DNA from: Sellimonas catena
Lineage (GTDB): Bacteria; Bacillota; Clostridia; Lachnospirales; Lachnospiraceae
Reading direction: 5' to 3' (one strand)
Length of the DNA stretch: 64,000 nt
Assembly (NCBI RefSeq): GCF_045063725.1
Contig: NZ_CP173695.1
This document shows positions 8,426 to 17,023 of this stretch, piece by piece (position 1 is the stretch's first letter; every line of letters starts with the position of its first letter). Both the position numbers and the translations under genes were made by a program. The notes beneath the pieces are model-generated. The model was not told the DNA's origin. It saw nothing but the letters and a program-made list of their open reading frames with translations, and searched no databases.

Positions 8426-9052
8426 ATGAAACTTCAGGTGGCAATTGACAGGACAGATCTTGAGACGGCAGAGGCTATGATAGAAGAGATTAAAGAGTCT
8501 GCCGATATTATTGAAATCGGAACATCCCTGATCAAAGACTACGGTCTGGACAGAAGCGTTGCGTATTTTCGGAAGCGGTTTCCGGAACAGTGTTTTCTGG
8601 CAGACATCAAGACCTGCGATGAGGGCGCTTACGAGTTCAGGAAAACATATGAGGCCGGAGGAGATATTCCGACAGTCATGGGATTTTCTTCCGTGACAAC
8701 GATCCGGGCATGTGCCGATGTGGCCAGGGAGTTTGGAAAGGAATATATGATTGACCTGCTGGAAGTGCCGGCAGAACGGATCCGGGTACTTGGCGAAGCA
8801 TTTCCGGAGGCTGTTTTCTGTATTCACCTTCCGTCCGACAGACAGGGGGAAGGGCTCGCGGAACTGGTCAGAAGCAGCGTCAGAGAGCTCTCTGGAGTCC
8901 GAAAGATAGCGGCAGCCGGAGGCGTAACACTTGATACGGTACCTTTGTTAAAAGAGTGCGGAATTGAAATCGGGATCGTGGGAAGCGCGATTACGAAATC
9001 AGGAAACAAACGAGAGACGGCTGCGCGGTTTGCCGGGGCCGTCCGGATGTAA
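8426..9052 (+). CDS. 3-hexulose-6-phosphate synthase / 3-keto-L-gulonate-6-P decarboxylase family
   Basis: A 208-residue TIM-barrel enzyme of the OMP-decarboxylase suprafamily, starting at ATG 8426, 2 bp past the kdgK stop. The metal/catalytic motif LADIKTCDEG gives D60, K62 and D65, with D8 in VAID; IAAAGGV and IVGSAIT make the phosphate site. Family members are HPS (ribulose-5-phosphate + formaldehyde) or UlaD/KGPDC (decarboxylation to xylulose-5-phosphate). A PHI gene follows directly, which favours HPS-type chemistry, since HPS and PHI work as a pair. The UlaD alternative cannot be excluded by eye. Confidence 0.82.
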   Translation: MKLQVAIDRTDLETAEAMIEEIKESADIIEIGTSLIKDYGLDRSVAYFRKRFPEQCFLADIKTCDEGAYEFRKTYEAGGDIPTVMGFSSVTTIRACADVAREFGKEYMIDLLEVPAERIRVLGEAFPEAVFCIHLPSDRQGEGLAELVRSSVRELSGVRKIAAAGGVTLDTVPLLKECGIEIGIVGSAITKSGNKRETAARFAGAVRM

Positions 9053-9080
9053 GATATGGATAGAGAACGGAGGCAGGACA

Positions 9081-9620
9081 ATGGATGTATTACGGACAAT
9101 CATGGACGAGATTGAACATGTAGTCGCAAATGTAAAGAAAGACGAGATTGATCAGGTGATCGGTCTGATCCAGAAGGACCGGAGGATCTTCGTGGCGGGA
9201 GAAGGACGTTCCGGATTCAGCGCGAAAGGATTTGCGATGAGGCTGATGCATCTTGGATACACCGTATATGTGGTGGGAGAGACCATCACACCGGCCATAA
9301 AGGAGGGGGATATTCTGATAGGAGTATCCGGATCCGGAAAGAGCATCAGCGTTGTGGACGCTGCCAGAAAAGCGAAAGAGAAAAATGCATCGGTAATTGC
9401 TGTGACAAGCAAAAGAGAGTCGCCGCTTGCGGGATTTGCGGATCAGATCCTTGTGATTCCGGGGACCGTAAAAGGAGATACCGGGGAGAAGCGTGGTTCC
9501 ATTCAGCTTTTGAGTTCCCTTTTTGACCAGAGCCTTCACATTGTTCTGGATGCGGTCTGCCTGCTCTTAAGTTACAGAGACAACACGGCAAACGAAAGTG
9601 CAACCGGGGCACACTGGTAG
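9081..9620 (+). CDS. 6-phospho-3-hexuloisomerase (PHI, SIS domain)
   Basis: A 179-residue single-SIS-domain protein starting at ATG 9081 behind CGGAGGCAGG. VAGEGRSGFSAKGFAMRLMHLG and VVGETITPAI are near-diagnostic for PHI, with VSGSGKS as the sugar-phosphate loop. PHI interconverts 3-hexulose-6-phosphate and fructose-6-phosphate, the step after HPS in the ribulose monophosphate pathway. The loop reads SGSGKS instead of the usual SGSGET. The C-terminal tail ends NESATGAHW, without the HANLE-like end I expect from typical PHI, so a shifted substrate is possible. Confidence 0.82.
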   Translation: MDVLRTIMDEIEHVVANVKKDEIDQVIGLIQKDRRIFVAGEGRSGFSAKGFAMRLMHLGYTVYVVGETITPAIKEGDILIGVSGSGKSISVVDAARKAKEKNASVIAVTSKRESPLAGFADQILVIPGTVKGDTGEKRGSIQLLSSLFDQSLHIVLDAVCLLLSYRDNTANESATGAHW

Positions 9621-9651
9621 GCGGAGGAAGCGTAGAAGGAGGAAACACGAA

Positions 9652-10278
9652 ATGAAAACAATAGATGAAAGGTTTGAAGAAATCCGGATTGTTCCTGTAG
9701 TCAAGCTTGAGAAAGCGGAGGATGCCAAAGATCTTGCCGGAGCTCTTGTAAGAGGCGGCATCCCGTGTGCGGAGGTGACCTTTCGGACAGATGCGGCCGC
9801 GGAAGCGATCCGCCGGATGAGCGAGTCATATCCGGACATGCTGGTAGGCGCAGGCACCGTCCTGAAGACAGAACAGGTGGATGCAGCCATCGAGGCCGGG
9901 GCAAAGTTTATCGTAAGTCCGGGGCTCAATCCCAAGATTGTACGCTACTGTCAGGAAAAAGGAATTCCGGTTTATCCGGGTGTGGCAACGGCAAGCGAGA
10001 TTGAACAGGCGCTGGAGCTTGGTTTGTCTGTCGTAAAATTTTTCCCGGCAGAAGTAAACGGAGGCGTCAAAGCAATCAAAGCACTGTCGGCACCTTATTT
10101 CCAGCTCCGGTTTATGCCGACAGGCGGTATCAGCCAGGAGAATATTGGAAGCTATCTCTCCTGCCCGCAGGTCATTGCGTGCGGAGGCAGCTGGATGGTA
10201 AAAGAAAGTCTGATTGCAGAGAAAAAGTATGATGAAATTGAAGCACTCTGCAAAGAAGCGGTGGAGCAGATCAGATAA
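9652..10278 (+). CDS. eda: 2-keto-3-deoxy-6-phosphogluconate (KDPG) aldolase
   Basis: A 208-residue class I aldolase starting at ATG 9652 behind AAGGAGG. The catalytic glutamate lies in AEVTFRT and the Schiff-base lysine K129 in VVKFFPAE; GAGTVL, SPGLNP and PTGGI are the other family blocks. It splits KDPG (or the 2-keto-4-hydroxyglutarate analogue) into pyruvate and glyceraldehyde-3-phosphate. It is the last gene of the cluster, followed by a terminator at 10299. Together with kdgK it defines the lower half of a sugar-acid route. Confidence 0.92.
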   Translation: MKTIDERFEEIRIVPVVKLEKAEDAKDLAGALVRGGIPCAEVTFRTDAAAEAIRRMSESYPDMLVGAGTVLKTEQVDAAIEAGAKFIVSPGLNPKIVRYCQEKGIPVYPGVATASEIEQALELGLSVVKFFPAEVNGGVKAIKALSAPYFQLRFMPTGGISQENIGSYLSCPQVIACGGSWMVKESLIAEKKYDEIEALCKEAVEQIR

Positions 10279-10298
10279 AAGAATATGAGACAAGAGGA

Positions 10299-10327
10299 AA
10301 GCGGATCCTATAGCGGGTCCGCTTTTT
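10299..10327. terminator. Terminator of the sugar-acid cluster
   Basis: AAGCGGATCC (10299-10308) pairs with GGGTCCGCTT (10315-10324) over a 6-base loop, one G-U pair, followed by TTTTT. It lies between the convergent eda and Uma2 genes and may serve both. Confidence 0.85.
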
Positions 10328-10331
10328 GCTG

Positions 10332-10880
10332 CTATAAAAGATTTAATGAACTGAAATCAATCTGAAGATCACCGTAGATTCCTGCTTTTACAGAATCGGC
10401 GAAAGTGAATTCCGCGGTATCTTCGGATTGGAAATTATAAACGGTAACTCTGTTTTTATCAGGATCGACAATCCAGTATTCAAGAACTCCAGCTGTTCGA
10501 TACTTGAAGAGTTTAGTGAAATAGTCTGTCCGTCTGCTTCCGGGAGAGACAATTTCAATGATCCAGTCCGGAGCGCCGGTACATCCTTTATCATTCAGCT
10601 TTTTGGAGTCGCATATTACACTGATATCCGGTTCGACGTAGTTTTTATCATCTGCGTTTAAAAATACGGCAAATGGAGCAATATCGACTTCGCAGGATCC
10701 GCCTTTCTGTTCGATATAATCAGCAATTTTGCGGTAAAGGAAACCAAGTATTAACTGGTGTCTCCTGCCCGGCGGTGCTATCATGTACATCTGACCGTCG
10801 ATCAGTTCTGCACGCTGGCCGTCAGGCAGAGCGTAGATATCATCGATCGTGTATTCGTTATTCTTCGGTGTTAATGCCAT
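10332..10880 (-). CDS. Uma2-family protein (DUF820, PD-(D/E)XK fold)
   Basis: A 182-residue protein with the Uma2 pattern: YALPDGQRAELIDGQMYMIAP near the N terminus, then HQLILGFLYRKI, VEPDISVICD and WIIEIVSPGS, LEYWIVDPD toward the end. The acidic residues in VEPD and IEIVSP with a following lysine fit the PD-(D/E)XK nuclease core. Such genes are common, often in multiple copies, in cyanobacteria and gut Firmicutes. Function is unknown; mobile or defence roles have been guessed. AAGGATG precedes the ATG. It stands alone, convergent with the sugar-acid cluster. Confidence 0.85.
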   Translation of the reverse strand: MALTPKNNEYTIDDIYALPDGQRAELIDGQMYMIAPPGRRHQLILGFLYRKIADYIEQKGGSCEVDIAPFAVFLNADDKNYVEPDISVICDSKKLNDKGCTGAPDWIIEIVSPGSRRTDYFTKLFKYRTAGVLEYWIVDPDKNRVTVYNFQSEDTAEFTFADSVKAGIYGDLQIDFSSLNLL

Positions 10881-10985
10881 GGTAACACATCCTTTCTTCT
10901 CCTATGAATTTAGTATACCATAAAATTAAGAGCAGGTATACAAAACAAAAGGCAGGATAACGCGGGGAAATCATTTCCGTTTTAT

Positions 10986-11855
10986 CTACAGATTCTCCCT
11001 GCACCAGTGTTCTGCGAATGCCCGGAACTGTAAAACTGCTTTGGACGGCGTAATGCCGGACGGAAGAGCGATCCCGAGGGTACGGGTGTAGTGCTCGGTA
11101 AACGGGCGGATGCAGACTTCAAACGGGGCGTTGTGGAGAAGCAGTTTTGGCAGAATGGTAATGCCAAAGCCCTGTTCTACCATTTTCAATGTTGTAAAAT
11201 CTTCATTCAGCTGATAGCGGATGTTTGGAGAAATCTGGTTCAGCTCGAAGATTTTGCCGGTTTCGTAGTCCAGACCGTCTGCGGACAGAATGAAGTCCTG
11301 GTTGTTGACGTCTGCCAGGGAGACGGACAGGTGACTTGCAAGAGGATGCGAAAGGGGTGTGACGAGCATCAGTTCATCACTTCCAAGTGGTACAAACGGC
11401 AGTCCCGGAACGGAGAATTCGGACACGAAAATGCAGTCCAGCTCATTGCCCATCAGTTTTTCCTTCAGTTCGCCAAATCCTCCGATGGTAAGCTGGAAAA
11501 GAATGTTCGGATATTCTTCAGAAAAATCTTTGATAATGCCCGGAAGCCAGTGATAGGAAATGCTCTGGATCGTGCCGATGCGGATCAGGCCGCTGTCCAG
11601 AGTGGAAAGAGAAGCGGCGGTCCGTGCAATCTGGTTTTCGGCCTCGCAAATGGTCCGAAGAGACTCTTTGATCCAGGCCATGTCGGATTTCAGTTCCATA
11701 CCGTTTTTGGAACGGATGAAAAGTTCAAGCCCCAGCTCTTTTTCAAAATTTTTGATCGTCTGGCTGACCGCCGACTGGGTATAGTTCAGCAAAGCGGCGG
11801 TTTTGGAGATGCTGCGTGTTTCGCAGACGCTTAAAATGGTCTGATACTTGTTCAT
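10986..11855 (-). CDS. LysR-family transcriptional regulator
   Basis: A 289-residue LysR regulator. The N-terminal winged helix (ETRSISKTAALLNYTQSAVSQTI) is complete and a LysR_substrate domain follows from about residue 90 (IRIGTIQSISYHWLPGIIKDF). It is transcribed divergently from the IlvD/Edd - OCD - M24 operon with a 213-bp AT-rich gap between, so it is most likely the activator or repressor of that operon. The inducer cannot be read from sequence. GAAGGTGAATC precedes the ATG. Confidence 0.9.
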   Translation of the reverse strand: MNKYQTILSVCETRSISKTAALLNYTQSAVSQTIKNFEKELGLELFIRSKNGMELKSDMAWIKESLRTICEAENQIARTAASLSTLDSGLIRIGTIQSISYHWLPGIIKDFSEEYPNILFQLTIGGFGELKEKLMGNELDCIFVSEFSVPGLPFVPLGSDELMLVTPLSHPLASHLSVSLADVNNQDFILSADGLDYETGKIFELNQISPNIRYQLNEDFTTLKMVEQGFGITILPKLLLHNAPFEVCIRPFTEHYTRTLGIALPSGITPSKAVLQFRAFAEHWCRENL

Positions 11856-12068
11856 GATTCACCTTCCATTCGATTTCTTAATGGTTCATATTAGAAAAAA
11901 TGAATTAAAATGATTTTCTATAATGCAAATGCAGATATAAGCAAAACCGAATAGTATATTTAAAAAATATTAATTCAGAAATTGCAGTTTCTATTTTATT
12001 ATTATCATTAAAGGCAATTTATTTGTCAAGAGATTGAAGAGAAAGCAAAGCGCAGACAGGAGGAAATT

Positions 12069-13739
12069 ATGGGAACAGAATACTGGAATGGCGCCGAGGC
12101 GGCGCACAGAAGAGTTATGATGAAAGCGGCAGGGTATTCCGACGAGGACATCCGTAAGAAACCGCATATCGGAGTTCCGAATTCATATATGTCAGGATCT
12201 CCGGGATCTGCCCACTTAAGACAGATCGCTGAAGCGGTAAAAGAAGGAATCTGGGCAGCAGGAGGAGTGCCGGTGGAATTCGGAATTCCGGCAACCTGCG
12301 GAAACATCGCAAACGGAGCAGAAGAACTGAAATACGAACAGGTTGGACGGGACATCGTGGCAATGTCCGTGGAATTTGTTACACGCGTACACAATTTCGA
12401 TGGTCTTGTTATGGTCGCATCCTGTGATAATATCATTGCCGGATGTTACCTTGCGGCAATGCGTCTGGACATTCCGTCCATGATCGTGACGGGCGGTTCC
12501 ATGCAGCCGGGACAGTACTGCGGGAAAACCGTGGTGGAAGCGGATCTGGATTCCGCAAGATTTTCAGGCGCTACAGAAGAAGAGCTGATGGACATGGAAG
12601 ACAATGTCTGTCCGTCCTTTGGTGCATGTCCGTCCATGGGAACAGCAAATACCATGCAGATGCTTGGAGAGGTGCTGAATCTGGTGCTTCCGGGTACGTC
12701 TACGATCCCTGCATCCGACAACGCAAAGCTCCGCAGAGCAAGAGAAGCCGGAAAATACGCGGTAAAGATGGCAAAAGAAGGCAGAAAACCTTCAGATCTG
12801 ATCACGAAAGAAGTGCTTCTCAATGCGATTATGTTTGATATGGCCGTGGCTGGATCCACCAATGCGGTTCTTCACATTCTTTCCTACGCATATGAACTGG
12901 GAATCAAACTGACTCTGGAAGATTTTGAAAAATACGCAGATGAAATTTACTGCATCAATGCAGTAGTACCGAGCGGCCCGTATACTGTTGTGGATTTCCA
13001 CTACGCAGGCGGTGTTATGAATGTGATGAAGATGCTGGAGAGCAAATTGTTTACCGATGCTCCGAGTATGTACGGCTGCACATGGAAAGAGCTCCTTTCC
13101 AAGGTAACGCCAAAAGAAAATGAAGTTATTCATTCTCTGGAACGTCCGTTATTCCATGAGCCGGGACTGAAGATCTTAAGAGGAAACCTTTCACCGAACG
13201 GTGCGATTGTCCGTCCGACAGCCGTATACGAAGAAGTGAAATATCTGAAAGGGAAAGCAAAAGTATTCGAAGGCGACCGTCCGGCGTTTGAGGCAATCCA
13301 GGCAGGAGAAATCGTACCGGGTGACATCATTGTCATTCGTTATGAAGGATGTAAAGGGGCTCCTGGCATGAAGGAACTGATGCTGAGCATCGATGCCCTG
13401 ATCGGACTGGGACTGCACAAGAGCGTGGGGCTGATCACGGACGCCAGATTCTCAGGATTTAACTATGGTGCAATTATCGGGCATGTATCACCGGAAGCAT
13501 ACGATGGAGGAACGATCGCACTTGTGGAAAATGGGGATGAAATCGTGATCGATATTCCAAATGGAGAGGTCAATCTGCTTGTTTCCGATGAAGAACTGGA
13601 AAGAAGAAAGGCAAACTGGGTATGTCCGCCGTTGAAAGAGGAAAAAGGATGTCTGAATATTTACGCAAAAATGTGCAGACCGGCAGAAGAGGGAGGCGCT
13701 ATGCAGCCGTGGGGACTGGATGCGCGCTTTAAACGATAG
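12069..13739 (+). CDS. IlvD/Edd-family Fe-S dehydratase (non-canonical)
   Basis: A 556-residue dehydratase of the dihydroxy-acid/phosphogluconate family. The Fe-S cysteines are visible in ASCDNIIAGCYLA and in CPSFGACPSMGTANTM, with a first cysteine in PATCGNIANG. GYSDEDIRKKPHIGVPNS is the family N terminus. The ARFSGFNYGAIIGHVSPEA block near residue 460 is the C-terminal signature. The sequence around the first cysteine differs from biosynthetic IlvD, and no ilv genes are near. I therefore think it dehydrates a sugar acid or a hydroxy-amino-acid derivative. It heads a three-gene operon behind GACAGGAGG, divergent from LysR. Confidence 0.82.
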   Translation: MGTEYWNGAEAAHRRVMMKAAGYSDEDIRKKPHIGVPNSYMSGSPGSAHLRQIAEAVKEGIWAAGGVPVEFGIPATCGNIANGAEELKYEQVGRDIVAMSVEFVTRVHNFDGLVMVASCDNIIAGCYLAAMRLDIPSMIVTGGSMQPGQYCGKTVVEADLDSARFSGATEEELMDMEDNVCPSFGACPSMGTANTMQMLGEVLNLVLPGTSTIPASDNAKLRRAREAGKYAVKMAKEGRKPSDLITKEVLLNAIMFDMAVAGSTNAVLHILSYAYELGIKLTLEDFEKYADEIYCINAVVPSGPYTVVDFHYAGGVMNVMKMLESKLFTDAPSMYGCTWKELLSKVTPKENEVIHSLERPLFHEPGLKILRGNLSPNGAIVRPTAVYEEVKYLKGKAKVFEGDRPAFEAIQAGEIVPGDIIVIRYEGCKGAPGMKELMLSIDALIGLGLHKSVGLITDARFSGFNYGAIIGHVSPEAYDGGTIALVENGDEIVIDIPNGEVNLLVSDEELERRKANWVCPPLKEEKGCLNIYAKMCRPAEEGGAMQPWGLDARFKR

Positions 13740-13766
13740 GATACAAGGAGAACAGGAGGTTCAGAA

Positions 13767-14753
13767 ATGTTATTATTATCAAGAGAAGATATCAAAAAAG
13801 TATTTACCATGAAAGACGCCGTGGAAGCGGACAAAAAAGCGTTTCAGCTTGTAGTGGAGGGAAAATGTGACTCTCCTATCAGGACAAACATTCAGGCGCC
13901 GAAATATGACGGAAGCTTCCTTTTTATGCCTGCTTATGTGGAAGAGATGGATACAGCTTCCTTAAAAGTAGTGAATATTTTCCCGCACAATATTGACCGT
14001 GGGCTTCCGTCATCACCGGCACAGGTCTTTCTGATCGATGGAACAACTGGAATTGTGGAGGCCGTGCTGGACGGAACTTATGTGACACAGCTTCGTACAG
14101 GAGCAGCTACAGGAGCCGCATTTGATCTTCTTGCAAAGAAAGACTGCCGTGTCGGCGCGCTGATCGGAACAGGCGGACAGGCAGCGACTCAGCTGGAGGC
14201 AATGGTGACAGTAAGAGATCTGGAAGAGGTCCGTGTGTATGACATGAATCCGGAACGGACAAAAGCCTTCGCGGAGCAAATGAATGAAGAATTAAAATCA
14301 TATGGTGCCAGGATCGTTGCGGCAGCATCTTCTGATGAAGCGGTAGAAGGTGCAGATCTTCTTGTGACGGTAACTCCGTCCTCCAGACCGGTGTTTGATG
14401 CTTCCAAAGTAAAGGCGGGAGCAACGATCAGCTGCGTAGGAGCTTATCAACCGCATATGCAGGAGATGGATCCGGCCATTCTTCCGAGAGCGTCCAAAAT
14501 CTATTTTGATTCTGAGGAAGCGGTACTTTCCGAATCCGGAGACATTCTGATTCCGCTGGATGAAGGAATCATCACAAAAGAGGATTTTACAGGCGATCTG
14601 GGACAGCTGATTAAAGGAGAAATTCCGGGACGTGAAAACGATGAAGAAATTATTGTGTTTGAGACAGTCGGTGTGGCAACACAGGACCTGATTGCGGCAA
14701 AAGCAATCTATGACAAAGCAAAAGAAGCAGGAATCGGAATGATCTGGGGATAA
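13767..14753 (+). CDS. Ornithine cyclodeaminase / mu-crystallin family protein
   Basis: A 328-residue NAD(P)-dependent enzyme of the OCD/mu-crystallin family. The substrate-side residues lie in SLKVVNIFPHN and VTQLRTGAATGA; the Rossmann loop is GALIGTGGQA near residue 135, and VETVGVATQDL is near the end. Family members make proline from ornithine, reduce pyrroline-2-carboxylate, or deaminate alanine or other amino acids. Which applies is not decidable here. It lies 27 bp after the IlvD/Edd gene with an AGGAGG site. A dehydratase plus imino-acid reductase would suit catabolism of a hydroxylated amino acid, which is inference. Confidence 0.83.
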   Translation: MLLLSREDIKKVFTMKDAVEADKKAFQLVVEGKCDSPIRTNIQAPKYDGSFLFMPAYVEEMDTASLKVVNIFPHNIDRGLPSSPAQVFLIDGTTGIVEAVLDGTYVTQLRTGAATGAAFDLLAKKDCRVGALIGTGGQAATQLEAMVTVRDLEEVRVYDMNPERTKAFAEQMNEELKSYGARIVAAASSDEAVEGADLLVTVTPSSRPVFDASKVKAGATISCVGAYQPHMQEMDPAILPRASKIYFDSEEAVLSESGDILIPLDEGIITKEDFTGDLGQLIKGEIPGRENDEEIIVFETVGVATQDLIAAKAIYDKAKEAGIGMIWG

Positions 14754-14764
14754 GGAGCTTCGTG

Positions 14765-15838
14765 ATGGAGAAAATAGAAAAAGTACTTGAGATTTTAAAA
14801 GAACAGGGTCTGGACGGTATTTATATCACAAAAGAGGCCAATGTCAAATACATTAGTGGATATCCGGATGAGCTGGCATATGCACTGATCTGCCCGCAGG
14901 GGAATTATCTCATTACGGACAGCCGCTTTACAGAGCTGGCAGAGCAGTCCTGCCCGGACTTTGAGGTTGTCAACTGGCATAACTGTGGCAGGAGTATCCC
15001 AAAGGCCGTGGAAAGCATCTGCGTCAAGTCGGGAATCCGGAAACTGGGATTTGAGGAATGCTTTACAACCTATGATAAATATGAAGAAATCCACAGACTT
15101 CTTTCAGAGCATCGGATTGAACTGACCGGAACGAGAAACATTGTGGAAGAGCTGCGGTATGTAAAGAGCGAAGAAGAAGTGGCCAATACAAGAATTGCCT
15201 GCGAGATTGCGGATAAAGCTCTGGAAGAGCTGGTTCCGTATATCAAACCGGGCGTTACGGAAAGAGAGCTGTGCGCGCGTCTGGAATTCAGTATGAAGAT
15301 GCACGGGGCACAGGATATTGGATTTGAGACGATTCTGATTTCCGGGGCCAAGACATCCCTGCTCCACGGAAAGCCGGGAGACAGGAAGGTCGAAGAAGGT
15401 GATTTTGTTCTTGTGGACTATGGTGCGAAATACAACGGATATATTTCCGATACGACCCGTACGTTTGCGGTAGGACATGTATCTGAACAGCAAAAAGAAA
15501 TTTACGAACTGGTACGCGAAGCGCAGGAAACAGGAGTACGGAACATGGGACCGGGAATTGTTGCTTCCAAACCGGACACGGAGATTCGGAAAGTGGTGAA
15601 AAAGTATGAAGAGTATTATTATTCCGGAATGGGACATGGCGTAGGGCTGGACCTTCATGAAGAGCCGTTCCTTGGAATGTATGGTACGAAAATAATGCAG
15701 CCTGGCTGCGTGATTACCATGGAACCGGGAATCTATATTCCGGGATGGGGAGGTGTCCGTATCGAGGATACGGTACTGATTACGGAAAACGGTGCAGAGA
15801 CACTGACGCACTTCCCGAAAGATCTGATGATTCTATAA
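14765..15838 (+). CDS. M24B Xaa-Pro aminopeptidase/dipeptidase
   Basis: A 357-residue metallopeptidase. The start at ATG 14765 is chosen (AAGGAG 7 bases upstream) over GTG 14762. A creatinase-like N-terminal domain comes first. The dinuclear metal ligands are in VLVDYGA, YISDTTRTF, GMGHGVGLDLHE, TMEPGIYIPG and GVRIEDT. It is expected to release or split an N-terminal residue before proline in the cytosol. It is the last gene of the LysR-flanked operon, followed by a strong terminator. With the OCD-like gene it suggests imino-acid-containing dipeptides as the operon's food source (inference). Confidence 0.9.
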   Translation: MEKIEKVLEILKEQGLDGIYITKEANVKYISGYPDELAYALICPQGNYLITDSRFTELAEQSCPDFEVVNWHNCGRSIPKAVESICVKSGIRKLGFEECFTTYDKYEEIHRLLSEHRIELTGTRNIVEELRYVKSEEEVANTRIACEIADKALEELVPYIKPGVTERELCARLEFSMKMHGAQDIGFETILISGAKTSLLHGKPGDRKVEEGDFVLVDYGAKYNGYISDTTRTFAVGHVSEQQKEIYELVREAQETGVRNMGPGIVASKPDTEIRKVVKKYEEYYYSGMGHGVGLDLHEEPFLGMYGTKIMQPGCVITMEPGIYIPGWGGVRIEDTVLITENGAETLTHFPKDLMIL

Positions 15839-15850
15839 ATAAAAAAGAAA

Positions 15851-15886
15851 GCCTCGGCCATCTTTAAAGACGGCTGAGGCAGTTTT
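15851..15886. terminator. Bidirectional terminator between convergent genes
   Basis: GCCTCGGCC (15851-15859) pairs with GGCTGAGGC (15872-15880) with one G-U pair. Forward it runs into AGTTTTTTG, and on the reverse strand into TTTCTTTTTT. It ends both the M24 operon and the flavodoxin unit, overlapping the last codons of the latter. Confidence 0.88.
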
Positions 15887-16382
15887 TTGCAAAATCCGCG
15901 GCGCGTGTAAGATCATCTTTTGTCGGATGAATCATCGCTTCATCAAAATTTGACAGCTGAAGCTTCAGATGGTGATCGTGAGCCTGATCTCCATTTAACA
16001 TGGACTCGTATTTCTGGCGAATCTGCACAGGCATCTTGCCCTGACAGAAGAATCCGCCCAGATAGAGATTGTCATCTTCGAGCCAGATCCGGGCACTGTT
16101 TTCGATGTTTTTATAGTAGTTATCCACATTACCGGCCCCGCATGTGCCGAATAAAGCGACATTCTTTCCGGAGATGGAAGAAAGCAGATTTCCAACCTCA
16201 AGGCTGCAGGTGCCACGGTGGACACAAAAACCGACAAAATAAGTGGCTGCATCCGGCAGACCGTTCAGTTCATCGATACTTCTGAGATCTTTTGCCATTC
16301 CAGGAAGGGCGGCAAAAATGGATGTGGCAAGTTTTTTTGTGTTGCCGGTTTCACTTTGATACAGAACCATATAATCAAGCAT
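15864..16382 (-). CDS. Flavodoxin-family protein
   Basis: A 172-residue flavodoxin fold protein. The FMN phosphate loop YQSETGNTKKLATSI is at the N terminus; FVGFCVHRGTCS and LFGTCGAGN follow at the positions of the isoalloxazine loops. It resembles the small flavodoxins of gut Clostridia that include BilS, the partner annotated beside bilirubin reductase, but no BilR-like reductase is present, so I do not use that name. The ATG has GGAGGG 8 bases upstream. The 16401 gene lies just upstream on the same strand, so the two are probably co-transcribed. Confidence 0.85.
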   Translation of the reverse strand: MLDYMVLYQSETGNTKKLATSIFAALPGMAKDLRSIDELNGLPDAATYFVGFCVHRGTCSLEVGNLLSSISGKNVALFGTCGAGNVDNYYKNIENSARIWLEDDNLYLGGFFCQGKMPVQIRQKYESMLNGDQAHDHHLKLQLSNFDEAMIHPTKDDLTRAADFAKNCLSRL

Positions 16383-16400
16383 GATAATGGCCCTCCTTTC

Positions 16401-16799
16401 TCAGCTTTTCTTAATAAAATGGGCATTACATTTCGGACACCGGATTTCGATCCTGCCTTTTCCGCGGGGAATCCGGATTTTCTGTCCGCAGGAAGGACAC
16501 TTATATATGTGATAGTGTTTTCTCTGACTGAGACCGTAACGGATGGCGGAAAACTTTTTCCGGATCCCGGCCGTGTATTTCAGATAGAGCTGATTTTCAG
16601 CGTAACGTTTGGAATGGTTTCGTGAAAACATTCGAAAATAGGAATAAATTAAAACGGCAAGCGAAAACAGATATAGAATTCCGCCGTATCGGGTAAATCC
16701 GGATAACAGTAAAAAAATGATCCCTGTTATCACCAGGAATTTTGAAAACTGGTCAACGCCGTAGCGGCCGTACATAAAGCGTAAAAACTTATCTTTCAT
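16401..16799 (-). CDS. Small membrane protein with C-terminal zinc ribbon
   Basis: A 132-residue protein taken from ATG 16799; a TTG four codons upstream abuts the AGACAGG site and is too close to it. Two hydrophobic segments (about residues 17-35 and 40-58) are followed by a basic linker and a zinc ribbon CPSCGQKIRIPRGKG ... CPKCNAHF at the C terminus. This architecture recurs in Lachnospiraceae with no known function. The cytoplasmic ribbon suggests a regulatory or scaffold role. It precedes the flavodoxin gene by 18 bp. Confidence 0.75.
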   Translation of the reverse strand: MKDKFLRFMYGRYGVDQFSKFLVITGIIFLLLSGFTRYGGILYLFSLAVLIYSYFRMFSRNHSKRYAENQLYLKYTAGIRKKFSAIRYGLSQRKHYHIYKCPSCGQKIRIPRGKGRIEIRCPKCNAHFIKKS

Positions 16800-17023
16800 T
16801 TTTCTACACAACCTGTCTTAATGTTTTTATGAATTCTATTTTACCGCATTTTTCTCAGGAATCAATAAACTGTATATAAAAATTATATTAAATTCGTAAA
16901 TGGAGAGGGGCGGGGGTATCGACATTTTTGATAAAATGATCTAAAATATAGAAAGAATGTATTGGAAAACAGTGATAAACAGGACTAAGATGAAAGAAAC
17001 AGAATTATGAAGGAGGAATAGAT

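Noticed and set aside
12069..13739. Biosynthetic dihydroxy-acid dehydratase IlvD
   Set aside because: The N-terminal cysteine region differs from IlvD and no branched-chain synthesis genes are near; kept as an IlvD/Edd family member.
15864..16382. BilS, the flavodoxin partner of bilirubin reductase
   Set aside because: The fold fits, but no BilR-like reductase is in the window and flavodoxin motifs alone do not separate BilS from relatives.
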